From the NCBI GenBank assembly GCA_029931535.1, contig JAQPZY010001415.1:248001-312000 (forward strand): a DNA stretch of 64,000 nucleotides, written 5' to 3'. The stretch is from Margaritifera margaritifera. Its lineage: Eukaryota > Mollusca > Bivalvia > Unionida > Margaritiferidae. The notes below the pieces were generated by a model. The model was not told the DNA's origin and searched no databases. It was given only the letters and a program-made list of their open reading frames with translations. The position numbers and the translations under genes are program-made. How positions within the stretch are numbered: position 1 is the first letter of the stretch; each line of letters begins with the position of its first letter. Of this stretch, positions 42,081 to 54,179 are shown piece by piece.

Positions 42081-42953
42081 ATGATCCTCATGTCGGATAC
42101 TTTAATGGTGGAGAGGATTCGTAGTTTACCTTTGGAGCTGCGAGAACTCGTTTACAGAGAGTTTGTACATATTCAAGTGAAACGCAAAGAACAAATTGCA
42201 TCCTCTATGACATAGACCAAATAACGTTTAAATTGCATCCTCTATGACATAGACGTTTTAATTGCATCCTCTATGACATAGACGTTTCAATTGCATCCTC
42301 TATGACATGGACGTTTTAATTGAATCCTCTATGACATAGACGTTTTAATTTAATTGCATCCTCTATGACATAGACGTTTTAATTGAATCATCTATGACAT
42401 AGACGTTTTAATTGCATCCTCTATGACATAGACGTTTTAATTGCATCCTCTATGACATAGACGTTTTAATTGAATCCTCTATGACATAGACGTTATAAGC
42501 GTTGGAATCTGAATGTTATAAGAATACTGATTAGTTTGAAGGTGTTCCAAATGGACAGACTTTGATCAATGGCCCCTATCTATAACGAAGACTTTGGATG
42601 CCGCGATATCTAGCTACAAGATTGATGTGTTACACAGAATTCCATGGGACGAAGCCCAGAAATTAAATATCATGAATTACATGAGTTCAAAAACATTTAA
42701 AAGAAGTATCACCTCAAGAAGAGACTTCTTCAGGACGTGTCGTGTGTGGTGAGTTAGTGACTAAATTTCAACGATATGATTATTCATTTTGGCAAACGTA
42801 TCACTATTCCATCAAAAAGAAAGACAGTCCTGTGAATGGACAGTTTATAAGAGCCTCATTCAGAATCTACCCTTGGAACTGCGTGAGTGCATTTACCAGT
42901 ACTTTGTAAAGATTCAAATGAAGTGTAAGGAAACATTTTATTCTTTAGTCTGA
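42081..42953 (+). pseudogene. Decayed reading frames with two F-box-like motifs
   Basis: Three pieces lie in order. The first, 42081-42215 (44 aa, ATG start), contains IRSLPLELRELVYREFVHIQ. The second, 42540-42752 (70 codons), contains IPWDEAQKLNIMNYMSSKTF and RRDFFRTCRVW. The third, 42852-42953, contains IQNLPLELRECIYQYFVKIQ. The first and third are clearly related to each other, and LPxELxxxIYxxF is F-box-like. They look like a tandem pair of domains, or two gene copies, with the frame lost in between. The 29-bp array begins inside the end of the first piece. The family is not recognised. Confidence 0.5.
42193..42492 (+). repeat. 29-bp irregular minisatellite, about 10 units
   Basis: The unit begins AATTGCATCCTCTATGACAT and continues into AGACGTTTT. 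Unit length varies by a few bases. The first unit is the end of the F-box-like frame, so the array was born from former coding sequence. Confidence 0.93.
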
Positions 42954-43099
42954 GATATAATTAATGAAGAAAAAATAGACTTTTGTGGGATGAATGAAGA
43001 AACATGACCCGCAGTCGCTCAACTGTCAGCAAAGTACCGGATTTTGTGATATCGTTACATCTACGCTTGGGTTGTATTACATTTTGTGCGCTTGTACCC

Positions 43100-43975
43100 T
43101 GTTACGGAATTATGTATTATTTCGTTTTTAAATAATTGTATAGGTTTATGATCTCTGCATATTAGTCTAACAGCTGTCGTCTTGGAGAAAATACATATAC
43201 GGTATTTCAATGTGACTCAGTACATTGGACTTGGGAAAATTGTCGCTTGTAGCATTAGTATATCACGCGATTAGCGCGTGAGGATATGAGCCTCTGACCT
43301 AGATTCTATGATTCAATTTAGAGTCAATACTCTATTGACTGGTAAAAACGTTAGTGCATAGGTACTTTAGCGGTGTCACGCATAACCTAGTTTCTGATTG
43401 GTTCGGAGAGGGTTGTAATCTAAAAGGATTAAAATGGTTTTAAGTCGCAATAAAGTTTAAATTAGTTTTTCCTGATTCTGTTTTGCGCAGTCAGAAGCTA
43501 TATAATAGGATGTATTGAAGTGTTTAGGCATTCGCTCATAGTTCGTTCAGTCTGAGAGGTCATATATTTTAATACTGTACATTTAGGATTTAGTACTGTT
43601 TCTTAAACTTTAATAATTATACAGCTCCGTGGAATTATCGGAAACATTTCTCGAACTTGTGATATGCCATATTCACAAGGACTATTTGGAATTTATAACA
43701 CTTGGATATAACTGCTTCTTGTTAGTACATCAGTACAGTGAAGATTTCATTCGGAACCTACTTCATTCGGAATATTTGGATTAACTTCCGAATCAGTGAA
43801 CTTTAGAACAATTTATGGCTTTTAAGGATATTCTATACTGTAAGTTATTTTTAATTCTTTCACTTTGATTGTTTGTTGAAATATTTTAATATTTTAGGAA
43901 ATTAAATATTTGTATTTCAAATCTTGAAAGCTTTTTTGAGTCTTTTCTTTTGTTACATTACCCCTAGTTGTAACA
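43100..43975 (+). mobile_element. Solo LTR of an LTR retrotransposon (copy 1)
   Basis: The element starts TGTTACGGAATTATG and ends CCCCTAGTTGTAACA, with TGTTAC/GTAACA inverted ends. It is flanked by the 4-bp direct repeat ACCC (43096-43099 and 43976-43979), a target site duplication. It aligns along its whole length with the minus-strand copy at 56972-57825. A TATA-like CTATATAATAGG lies near 43499-43508, and a strong splice donor (CTGTAAGT, GT at 43840) lies about 135 bases before the end. Both features are conserved in copy 2. No internal retroviral-type genes adjoin it, so it is a solo LTR. Confidence 0.8.
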
Positions 43976-44118
43976 ACCCTAAAAAGGTGGATTTTTACTA
44001 TAGATGTGAATTTTTGGGGATGTAATATTAATATTTCATAAGGAAAATGTTCCATAAAAAGTAAGTGTATCTGTGTTTGGATATGTTTCAAGTAGAATAA
44101 ATATATATTCGCTTACTT

Positions 44119-44246
44119 TCTCTCTCTCTCTCTCTCTCTCTCTAACAAACACACACACACGCACACACACAGTCACCTGTTTGTTCCATTGTTCCGCTTT
44201 AAGATACTGCCGGACTTTTGATTACCCACGTATCTCTCACATATCA

Positions 44247-44299
<53 letters not shown>

Positions 44300-44393
44300 T
44301 ACTCTCTCGCTCTCTCTCTCTCTCTTAAATCATGAATCCTTCTGAATGTGTTAGTTTGAAAAACTGTCACTAAATATAGCTGCTCTCATGGTC

Positions 44394-44430
<37 letters not shown>

Positions 44431-44465
44431 CCCTCTCTCTCTCTCTCTCTTTCTCTCATAAATCA
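44119..44465 (+). repeat. Composite microsatellite cluster (CT)n, (CA)n, (TAA)n
   Basis: A (TAA)n tract, then (CT)n, then AAATCATGAATC is present twice (about 44248-44336 and 44396-44470), preceded by a separate (CT)n(CA)n tract. The whole microsatellite module has been duplicated. Confidence 0.93.
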
Positions 44466-44469
44466 TGAA

Positions 44470-45330
44470 TCAGCTTCGTGCACTTTTATGGCGCTATATT
44501 TATCTTTTTTAATGCCGCGTACGATGTAAAAAAAAGTACACTACCCTTGGTAGACAGAATGTCGGGTATGCTTTGTAATTTTGATAGACATCCTTGATCT
44601 TCCTATAGAATGATTTAGATTTAAATCATGATTTATCTGTTCCTGTTTTAAGATACCTCTCAAACATTTTCCCTAGTGAAAATGATTACGTGAAATAGAA
44701 GAATCTATGACTTTAGTAGTTTTGTACTTTTTTCAAAAACTTGCACACCCAAAAAAGCGTAGAACAGTAGAACAGTTTTTATTCATAGGGTAAATTTTAT
44801 TCATTCTATACAATCTGGAGCTTAGTTGAATTTTTTTTTATCTCAGATATCTTAATTTTGTGCCGGAGTAGTCCTATTTTGACACTGAAATGTGTCAAGA
44901 GAAAATTTCTAACATTGGATCAACTGTTTTACCTTGACCTTTTCTTTACTAACGTTTAATTTATAGCATTATTGCATTGTGATTTAAGGCACACCTAATC
45001 TAACTGTACTTTTACTTTCACTGAGTTCTCGATCAGCGCGATATTTTGCCTTGTCATTTTTCACACGATGAAGCCTTCATGAGTATACGTTTCATTTACA
45101 GAGCGATTATTCACATTCTTATATAATGACTTCTGGATTTGTATTTATTTATTTTTGTTTGCAGCTGAAATTTGTTTTGCAGCCAGAAATCTTTTTGAGA
45201 TAGTTTTCTAATTTTGTCAAAACTCACGACATGGTGGATCTCTGGCTGATGGATCAATATATTATTTATTATAAAACACAAAAGGTAATCATTAGAATGA
45301 AATGGATACACGTTCTTCAAAACATTAACA
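44470..45330. other. Spacer containing single-copy counterpart of the 51-bp array
   Basis: The stretch 45027-45090 (TCGATCAGCGCGATATTTTG...) aligns with one unit of the array at 20.35 kb plus its right flank (GCCTTCATGAGTATACG here, GCTTTCATGGGTATAAG at 21191). I see no gene. Confidence 0.65.
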
Positions 45331-45332
45331 AC

Positions 45333-45428
45333 AACAGTGCAAGCTTCTGCAAACTATCATGCGGATTTTGTACCAATATTCAACAGTGCAAGCTTCTGCA
45401 AACTATCATGCGGATTTTGTATCAACAT
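45333..45428 (+). repeat. 48-bp tandem duplication, 2 copies
   Basis: CAGTGCAAGCTTCTGCAAAC with CATGCGGATTTTGTA starts at 45336 and 45384. The same segment is single at about 21505-21560 and amplified to 11 units at 60.56 kb. Confidence 0.92.
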
Positions 45429-45489
45429 TCAATCCATCTGTAGTAGTTTGAACAATAAGCTGTTTCTCTTTCCTGGTTTCTTTAAACTC

Positions 45490-45625
45490 CTCTTCCCCTC
45501 GTAGAGACTGTGTGTGTGTGTGGGGGGGGGGGATAACTATTGTGCATACCTCCGTCACATTCCCCTGGTAGAGACTGTGTATAGGGGGGATAACTTTTGT
45601 GCATACATCCGTCACATAATCTTGC
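45490..45625 (+). repeat. Tandem duplication of a GTAGAGACTGTGT segment
   Basis: GTAGAGACTGTGTGTG...CTCCGTCACAT is followed by GTAGAGACTGTGTATA...ATCCGTCACAT, about 65 bases apart. Block A has one copy (about 21718-21766), between the arms of the stem-loop. Confidence 0.85.
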
Positions 45626-45669
45626 GATCTCAACATTATTCGCAGTTAGTTGATTGACAGCAATGGCAC

Positions 45670-45852
45670 TTTATGATGATTTATTTTCATCATCTGATGA
45701 CTTATTTTCATCATCTCAAGACTTTTTTTCATCATCTGATGACTTATTTTCATCATCTGAAGACTTATTTTCATCATCTCAAGACTTATTTCCATCATCT
45801 CAAGACCTTTTTTCATCGTCTGAAGACTTATTTTCATCATCTCAAGAGGAGC
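45670..45852 (+). repeat. 21-bp minisatellite, 8-9 units
   Basis: The unit begins GATGACTTATTTTCATCATC. Read in one frame it gives a Ser/Asp-rich repeat, but without any gene context. The single-copy counterpart lies near 21828-21850. Confidence 0.93.
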
Positions 45853-45854
45853 TT

Positions 45855-48835
45855 ATTCGCCGAAATCTGCCTACGTGATTGTGTCACAGTTATTGCTCTT
45901 TTTGACTTGCAACATAATGCAGTGTATGACTATTTTTTCAGCGCAGCTAGTCTCATATTTTAAATTGGGTGCTGTAAAACTTGGCACATATTATGAATAT
46001 TATGATAAGCATAATGATTATCACTATACTCCCAAATTGTTTTTATAGTTATCTACCTTTTTGACTTAGAGATTGGTGTAATATGTGACACAGTTTGTGA
46101 TTGCTATTTATCTTGCTTTTTTATCGATGGAATTTATTGATACTGAGACATATTATAGCCATCAAATAAAGACGTGATTAATGAAGAATCGCTGTAATTC
46201 CACGATGTAGCAGGACTAATTATCCCTTTTGACTTGCAGCTGGATGCAATTAACCTCGCAATTCTTGTTTCATTATTGAAACAGGGGTAAATTTATGTGA
46301 CAATTTTGTTCCCCATTATTTTAGTGCGATGCTAATTATCACAATATTACGAAAGTTCCTAAACCATAAATGCATAATTTCAATTTGTTTTCAAATGCTT
46401 CCAAAACTGGTCTGATTTAATATGGATCACTGCTCTCCTTCTGCAGTGCATGGGGTTTCCTCTTTTGATTTTGTGTATGTGGGTCTATTTGGGAAACATA
46501 TCTGGCTTATTTTCACACGCTGCTGACATACATCACAGCTTGACATTTTGAGTAATTACTGGTGGATGATATGCAAAAGCTTGGAGCAGTGAAGCAGAAA
46601 CTGTATCCAAGCTCACTTGCAACTATATAAAGAGATAAAGTACACAAATGTAACATATAAAGATAAACCTATTAAAACTATAAAAGTACGCAAACTGCAT
46701 TACGTTAAATCATGACGGGAGACCAAACTATATTCATATGGTATAATCATGCGTGAAATAATCTTACAGCTACCGCTTGTTGATGTAATAATGTACTGCA
46801 AAAACTTGCCTTTTTATAATTTCAACCATATAGGTTCCCTTTTGAACATTTAACAGTTGCACTTTCTTAAGCAAAGAAAAAAAAAAAAAAAAAAAAACTA
46901 GCACAGAGTCAGGGCAGTGTGAAACTGTGAAACGTGTGCCTCAAGAAGTCTACTTTATGTAGATTGACATAGCAGATGTGGAGGTTCGTCTGTTCAGCAG
47001 TTTTCATACCACCACTACCATGATTAGCGTCAGGGAAACACAACACAAATTAAGGTAAATTTAAACAATTTCAGGAAAGACTTGAATCCTTATTACATTG
47101 TTCTACTTGAAGATTGCTCTAACAGCTACCCACTATGACCAATTAAGCTGAAATGCATAAGTAATGTCAGAAACAATTTCAGCCATAATATAAGACATAC
47201 AGTTTTTAAGTGATGCCTTTAAAACCAAGTTGCATGACTGTTTGGAGAAATATGCTTGTCAAAATAATCCAATGGGACAAAATAAAATTAAAAATGTAAA
47301 TGAAAATTTCAATTGCTACCAATTGATCCCCACATGCAGAACTCTAACTTAACACAAGATTCAATTCTCACAGGATAAAAATTAGGACTGAATTATTTCC
47401 CATGTGACTGTTAAAAAACGGTCGCCATACCGTGTCTTCCGTTCATATTAAGTTAGAAGTAAAAATTCTGCTAACACAGATACTTTAAATATTATATACA
47501 TACTTTCTGGAATACATGCCTGATAATGTTCCACTAATGGCATAGAGGCTAATAAGTTGGAAGTTATTAGCTTCTATGCATGTATGTGTCCATCCATATA
47601 TCTCTCTATCATACAAGACGAAATCAGAACACTTGCTGGCGACAGGAGTTGTATTTGTTTCTTTTAAAAGGCCTATCAAACTGTAGGCCTGTGAGAAGAT
47701 ATACTCTAGCTTGTTGATTTTGATGATCGTAGAAATTAAAAGGGATAGGACTTTGTTTCATTGGATTTTAATTCCACACTGCTATATCTACAGGAATGAA
47801 AGATACGAAGTTTACTACTAAGGAATTTTGATACAGACAATAACGTTTGAATGTCCTGTGAATGGTGTCGGTTGCCTGCGTGCGCACGTATTTTATGATT
47901 ACGTCAGGCATTTTTTTTCATAGGAATTTCCGCTTAAGCTGTATTGATGATGCTTTGCAACCAATCAAACGCATGAGCTACAATTGTTCAGTCTTCACTT
48001 GGCGGTGATGTTGTACACATAAAGTACATATATTTCATGTTGGAACAGACTATTTCGTAAGATGCTATATTGATTGGAAAATATTTCCTCGACACGTTTT
48101 AAGTTTGTAACTTACGATGCTATGTCTCCTTGGAGATAGAGTTGAGAATTTCTGTACGAGGAGAGTTTGTAGAAAGACATGTTTAACTATAGTAATGCAG
48201 CTTGTTGGAATTTCAATGATAACATGTGTATATTTGTGGCAAAGAATCTGCAAAGTGTTTCTAAAATATGCATTCTGTCATTTTAATAATCGACAGAGAT
48301 ATTAATGTCTAAAGACAGATTTGTGATTCGAAAGCAGAATATGGCTTTTAACAATTCTATATTTATTCTGAAAAGCTTTATTTGATCTTTAACACACCGT
48401 TTCACTCCATAGTCTCAAAAGTGAGAACTATCATTACGAAGAGGTTTATAAAGACATTGTCGGTACATAAACAGTACAGAAACGAAAATATAAAATGACG
48501 TTAAAATTATCGTGAAAGGTAGCTAAAAGTCATGAACAGTATTTAAAAGTCTACACTAGCTCAACAGATGTCGTATTGTTACATAAGATAAGAAAATATG
48601 TAACGGATCAAAAATATTGAAAAGTTCGAAAATTTTGAAATGCCCACCATGGATACAATACTAAATTTTGATAATGAATACGGTGTTATTTTAGTTCAAA
48701 TTTAATAGCTTCATATCGTTAATAAAGTAAAAGATTTCTGCAGATGCTACACCTGCTCTTATTAGCAAGAAGTCGAAGTTGGTGTAATTGAATTTTCGTC
48801 TCACGCTATAAATGAGCTTTCGAATCCACGCCTTC
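45855..48835. other. Spacer collinear with block A (22-26.45 kb)
   Basis: It aligns in pieces with 21.86-22.2, 22.4-22.5, 24.66-25.0 and 26.24-26.3 kb but lacks the arrays found there. A poly(A) run lies at 46876-46898. Frames at 47485-47679 and 48117-48305 are short and unsupported. I see no gene. Confidence 0.55.
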
Positions 48836-48837
48836 AA

Positions 48838-49172
48838 TTCAACAACAGATACACCTAATGATACATTCAACAACAGATACACCTAATGATACATTTAACC
48901 ACAGATACACCTAATGATACATTCAACAACAGATACACCTAATGATAGATTCAACAACAGATACACCTAATGATACATTCAACAACAGATACACATAATG
49001 ATACATTCAACAAGATACACCTAATGATACATTCAACAACAGATACACCTAATGATACATTCAACAACAGATACATCTATTGATACATTCAACAACAGAT
49101 ACACCTAATAATTCATTCAACAACAGATACACCTAATGATACATTCAATAACAGATACACCTAATGATACAT
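48838..49172 (+). repeat. 28-bp minisatellite, about 12 units
   Basis: The unit begins ATTCAACAACAGATACACCT and continues into AATGATAC. One unit lacks three bases near 49010. I found no single-copy counterpart. Confidence 0.97.
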
Positions 49173-49447
49173 TCGTATATCATGACATTTTCTAGTAAAC
49201 ATTTAGTCATTTACTCATCTCTGATAAATAAAAAGGTCATTTGAGGAAGCAGTTTTCAACCTTTTTGAAGAACTAAAGTAATAATAGAGAGTAAGATAGC
49301 TAGGAATGTGGATTTATTTTATTTTTATTTTTTTGTAGACATTTTGAAGTTCGGCTTTGTTTTAGTTTTTAAGTATTGTTGTGATGCGTTAAAGATTTGA
49401 AAATTAAGGAGGCATTAGCTGAAAAGTTTCGCACCATAAAAGGATCA

Positions 49448-50006
49448 GCCAATTGGATTATTCAGTCACTGATAAACACCCAATTGGATTATTCAGTCAC
49501 TGATAAACAGCCAATTGGATTATTCAGTCACTGATAAACAGCCAATTGGATTATTCAGTCACTGATAAACAGCCAATTGGATTTTTCAGTCACTGATAAA
49601 CAACCAATTGGATTATTCAGTCACTGATAATCAGCCAATTGGATTATTCAGTCACTGATAAACACCCAATTGGATTATTCAGTAACTGATAAACAGCCAA
49701 TTGGATTGTTCAGTCACTGATAAACACCCAATTGGATTATTCAGTCACTGATAAACACCCAATTGGAATATTCAGTCACTGATAAACAACCAGTTGGATT
49801 ATTCAGTCACTGATAAACAACCTATTGGATTATTCAGTCACTGATAAACACCCAATTGGATTATTCAGTCACTGATAAACAGCCAATTGGATTATTCAGT
49901 CAGTGATAATCAGCCAATTGGATTATTCAGTCACTGATAAACAGCCAATTGGATTATTCAGTCACTGATAAACAGCCAATTGGATTATTCAGTCACCGAT
50001 AAACAA
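49448..50006 (+). repeat. 31-bp minisatellite, about 18 units
   Basis: The unit begins AGCCAATTGGATTATTCAGT. Variant CACCCAATTGG and CAACCAATTGG units are interspersed. A single copy remains at about 54390-54425 (ATCATTCAATTGGCTCATTC). Confidence 0.97.
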
Positions 50007-50009
50007 CTA

Positions 50010-51665
50010 TAAACTTATACAAGAATGTAGCAAAGGGAAGATTTTTTAAAACCTTTTTGGTTTCTAGAAATATTTCCTTCTATCCTCCCCTTTTTCGGAG
50101 GAGAGATATCTGCGTCCGTGCAATAAGCATTTCTGTTATCAATCCACCTGGCGACACACACATGCGGAGTTAGCGATGGTTAGTCCTGACAAATATGCGC
50201 TGTCTGAGAAAAAAATAAATATACTGGGGACAGGGCAGAGATATAGAAAAGTACATAATTGTTTTGAGCAATCAGCTGGATGTTTGGAATTATCTAATAG
50301 TATGAGGCTGAACTTAGTAGTGAAGCGACAAAATAATTGTTGGTGTTTGTAAAACCAATTGCTTTGTTACAAAATCCCTTTGAAAACCTAATACGAATTA
50401 ATAGTATTGAAGATTATACCAAAGGTACAAATGCACATTTCTTTCAGTAATTGGGATTTCAATTAACGATTTTATTCACCGGATCTACGTGTTAAATGAA
50501 GTACACGTAGTTTTCTCGACATGCTATAATAGCTCGACCAATATGACCTGTCCGTTTGGTTGTTAATTGGAATAGTTACTAGGGAATGTTCTAGCCGATA
50601 TATAGGTATCGAGGTCAGTATGCACTGTACATGCTGAAGAGACCGATATGATTCTGTCATATTATGCATGTATGGTGATGCATGCATTGCCATTGTGATT
50701 TATCGAGTATGCTTGGCAACTTATGCATATTCTACTGTAAGGTCAAACAGAAAGGTCATACTGGCCAATCAATGATCATTTGTTTGTTTGTTTGTTTGTT
50801 TGTTTTTTTTGTTTGTTTTTTTTTTTGGGGGGGGGGTGTTTGGTTTGTTTTCCATTCGCATGTAAATAAGCAAACAAATTAACATAAGTAATATGTGTAC
50901 CAATCACTTTGCTATTTTTAAAATAGTCGGAATTTCTTATTTATGCGGCACGTACTCAGCCTTCAAATATCATGGAAGAGGAAAAGAGGTTCAGCATCAC
51001 TTGTGTAAAACCGTAAAACGAAATATACGTAATGCCTATTTAGCAAATTCTACCAAGTTTTCAAAGTATAACAGTGGGCATATGTAATGGTCAGGTGTAG
51101 ACCTCAAGGTAGGATACTGGAAAAGACAAATATAAATAGACGGATGGAAGATGTTTAATACTTGCACAGGTCAGCAACAAGAAGTGAAGCTGTGACTGAA
51201 GACATAATCCTAAGTTAAGACTCTATTCCGCACAAAGAATATACACATGTTGGTAGCTGGTTACATAACAAAAAGATGCACACATGCATGCGTGCAATCA
51301 AACATACATACATACATATCTTTCGCACTAATTTTCACTTGCATACGATTATCTGTCTATTTTGTCTGAATGGTGGACAAGCTGCCAAGTTCTCTATTAT
51401 AAGCCTACTAGAATCTATCATTTTCACAAGGGACACAGATACAAATGATACGAACCTAAAGCCTCTTTCGTGCTGTTTCTAATTATGTATGTTTTGCAAT
51501 ATGTTTCTAGCATTCAAAAATTCATTTCCACTGCGAAGTGCATTATAAAATCAATAATTAAATATTTCAGTAGTCTATCGAAATGGCAGCCAATGACGAC
51601 ATGCGGAAAGGGTTTATACGTATATGAAACTTTGTGTTGTACGTATGTCGTTGTCCATGTGTCTG
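50010..51665. other. Spacer collinear with 54.43-56.5 kb
   Basis: Non-coding sequence shared with block D. A (TTTG)n stretch with T and G homopolymers lies at about 50780-50838. Short frames in it show no domain. Confidence 0.55.
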
Positions 51666-51667
51666 AA

Positions 51668-52150
51668 GATAAATAAAAAAGAACTTCTAAACTTACCCTT
51701 GAAAGTGTATGAAGTCCGAGATAAATAAATAAGAGCTTCTAAAGTTACCCTTGAAAGTGTATGAAGTCCGAAGATAAATAAAAAAGAACTTCTAAACTTA
51801 CCCTTGAAAGTGTATGAAGTCCGAAGATAAATAAAAAAGAGCTTCTAAAGTTACCCTTGAAAGTGTATGAAGTCCGAAGATAAATAAAAAAGAGCTTCTA
51901 AAGTTACCCTTGACAGTGTATGAAGTCCGAAGATAAATAAAAAAGAGCTTCTAAACTCACCCTTGCAAATGCATTAAATCCACAAAGATAAATAAAATAG
52001 AGCTTCTAAACTTAACCGTGCAAATGCATTAAGTCCACGAAGATAAATAAAAAAGAGCTTCTAAATTTACCCTCGCAAATGCATTAAGTCCACAAAGATA
52101 CATAAAAAAGATCTTCTAAACTTACCTCTGCAAGTGTATGAAGTCCACAA
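51668..52150 (+). repeat. 53-bp minisatellite, about 9 units
   Basis: The unit begins GATAAATAAAAAAGAACTTC. Left units carry GAAAGTGTATGAAGTCCGAA and right units CAAATGCATTAAGTCCACAA, two subfamilies split near 51960. The single-copy counterpart is at about 56503-56560. Confidence 0.96.
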
Positions 52151-53689
52151 ATATTCAGAATAGGAGGAAAAATTAAACTCCACTAGTGTTCCATGACTAA
52201 TTAGGAGCTGAGCATTTTAATGTAACCTCAAATCCAGGGCAAAAGAGTGACTTATTTTATAATCTACCACTCAAACAGATACAATATAACCAGTTCTCAA
52301 GAAAAAAGTGTGTTCAGAGCGATAGCAAATCTATATGGTAACCGACGACTTTATGTACTGATATATTGGTCGGGCAATCCCTGGGTTTTAAGCAACTGAT
52401 AGTCGGGTTAAATTCTGTTTTTAGTCCATCAACAGAGAATATCTTGGTCATGAAACAAATATGCAATTGCACCCTGTTGCGCGAATGTCTATGCTTAACT
52501 ATTCAAGATGCATTTATCTTACTTACGAGCGAGATTATTCTTTACACAATATTGCATCAATAAATGTAAGTTAAATACTTACCTATGTAAATATCTTATA
52601 CGTCAATCAAGCACTAAGGCGATACTTAACTTAGTGTCATTAAAGTAATTATTACTTTTCTAACTTAGTTCTTGAATCAAATTTTAAATATGTTTTTTAA
52701 ACTTATCTAACTTCAACCTTTCTATTACAACAACCACTGTATTCATAGCATTTGATAATACCGATGCCTTTATTATACATTCAAAGTATACAAATTCTAT
52801 ATAGATTTGAAATATCTCAAACATAGTCTTACATGAGCTGTTATAAGTTCAGCCATCCACTTCCGCCTTCGGTAGAAACAATACTATCCATTCTGCAGAA
52901 TGCAAAGGGAAATTAAAGGTGACATGTAATTTTAAAAAATGACCTTGTTAAATTCCGCCTGAGAATATTTCTGAGATTTAATTGTTTTTAGATATGGAAA
53001 CTTCTCATCTTGCTAATATCATATGAGCAGTAGAGGTTGAAGATTATTTTTATAGGGCGTCTGGGGTACGGCATCTTTAGTTTATAGCTATATCTGTTTA
53101 TGTTTGTTTGTTGTTTATTTAACTTTGAAAACATTTTTCGTCACATAATGTACGGGATATTATCAGAGTTTTCTTGTTTCTTTGTGGTCAAATTGCAATT
53201 CCTCGACTTTTGTATTTATTCCATTACATCACTTATCAATGTTGTACATTCAGTTACATCGCCAAATGATTAACTGTATAATAGATATCTGTTACGTACT
53301 GCTACTTTCCATACACCTGGATCTTTTGGATAAATAAATACACATCTACAAGTTTTCTATGCGCGTTTCTTTGGTCCCTTAAACGCAGGAAAACCCATTT
53401 ACAGTTGAATTATTCATTTCATACAATTTCCTCAAGAAAGATATCAGGAAAATTTATTTTATTAACATATTCTTTGTCGTTACGGTGTGAATGTTGGAAC
53501 ATAACACAAGGAGTAAAGTGGGTACTAAAAACAAAACAACATTGTCAAATCCCTCACAGTAAATTTCTCAAACCATGTCAATTTCCTAAATTCGGACACA
53601 AATTTGTTTTTGTATGATTTTGGCTGTCATATTTTTCCATCATATTTGAACAAACATCTGAGGTAAAAATAAGATAGATCATGCTTAAA
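52151..53689. other. Spacer, end of block C
   Basis: It contains single-copy sequence shared with 56.6-56.9, 57.9-58.0 and 38.0-38.5 kb. From about 53200 to 53690 I see no similarity to other parts of the window and no gene. Confidence 0.5.
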
Positions 53690-54170
53690 AAGAAAGGGTG
53701 TTCAGCTCATAACGTCACAAGTCATGTAGGTCAGGGAAACTCCCCCAGAGATTTACGCTCATTTCCTATATCAGGGCTAGACAGGGTGATATTCTCAAGC
53801 ACAAAAGAAACTTTGCTCTTGACCCTTGTCACCGCCCTCAACGGCTATGTCCTTTTTAAGCTCACTAGAGCAACAGTATGTTTTTTTAATCACAACGGTG
53901 ACCTTTGCACACTGAATGTCTTTGACATATTACTTGAAACTTGGTGTGACAAGTCAATTGATCAGACCGGGCCCTTCTGACCACCCATCTATCTGAAGTT
54001 GAGGCCGGAGTAGTGTGTTGCAAACATAGGCATCTCCTGTACTCAGCCACCCGAATCCTCTCGACTGACACGGAACCAAACCAACAGCAAAACTGGTTAG
54101 TCTTATGACTTGCAAGAGGACGCATAAGGCCTACTCTACAACACCGAGCCAGTAAAGCGGTTGGGAAGGG
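53690..54170. other. G+C-richer block of unknown nature between blocks C and D
   Basis: Its base composition differs from both flanks. Frames at 53681-53980 (+, 99 aa) and 54125-53886 (-, 79 aa, reading RIRVAEYRRCLCLQHTT) are open but unrecognised. It lies exactly at the C/D junction, so it may be an insertion or the original boundary of the duplication. Confidence 0.35.
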
Positions 54171-54179
54171 GGTAAATAA

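Larger units (their letters stand above)
37100..48050 (+). repeat. Segmental duplication block B (sister of block A)
   Basis: It is collinear with block A through the anchors listed there. Relative to A it lacks exons 2 and 3 of the glycosyltransferase, and it carries its own insertions at 41.2-44.5 kb (ATPase-like remnant, F-box-like remnant, solo LTR). About 38.0-38.5 kb also matches 52.57-53.15 kb of block C. Confidence 0.8.
49190..53200 (+). repeat. Segmental duplication block C (sister of block D)
   Basis: Anchors are: AAGGTCATTTGAGGAAGCAG at 49232 with AAGGTCATTTAATGAAGTAG at 54179; CACACATGCGGAGTTAGCGA at 50158 with CACACATGCGGGCCGAGCGA at 54582; 50450-50640 with 54875-55070; CATGACTAATTAGGAGCTGA at 52192 with CATGACTAATTAAGGACTAA at 56599; 52320-52420 with 56740-56840; 52680-52730 with 57930-58000. 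Confidence 0.85.

Noticed and set aside
42000..43975. A complete LTR retrotransposon with the 43.1 kb LTR as its 3' end
   Set aside because: The ACCC target duplication flanks the single LTR on both sides, and the upstream frames show no gag, protease, RT or integrase motif.
45654..45878. Ser/Asp-rich repeat protein
   Set aside because: The frame is simply the 21-bp minisatellite. It has no gene context and its counterpart in block A is a single non-coding segment.
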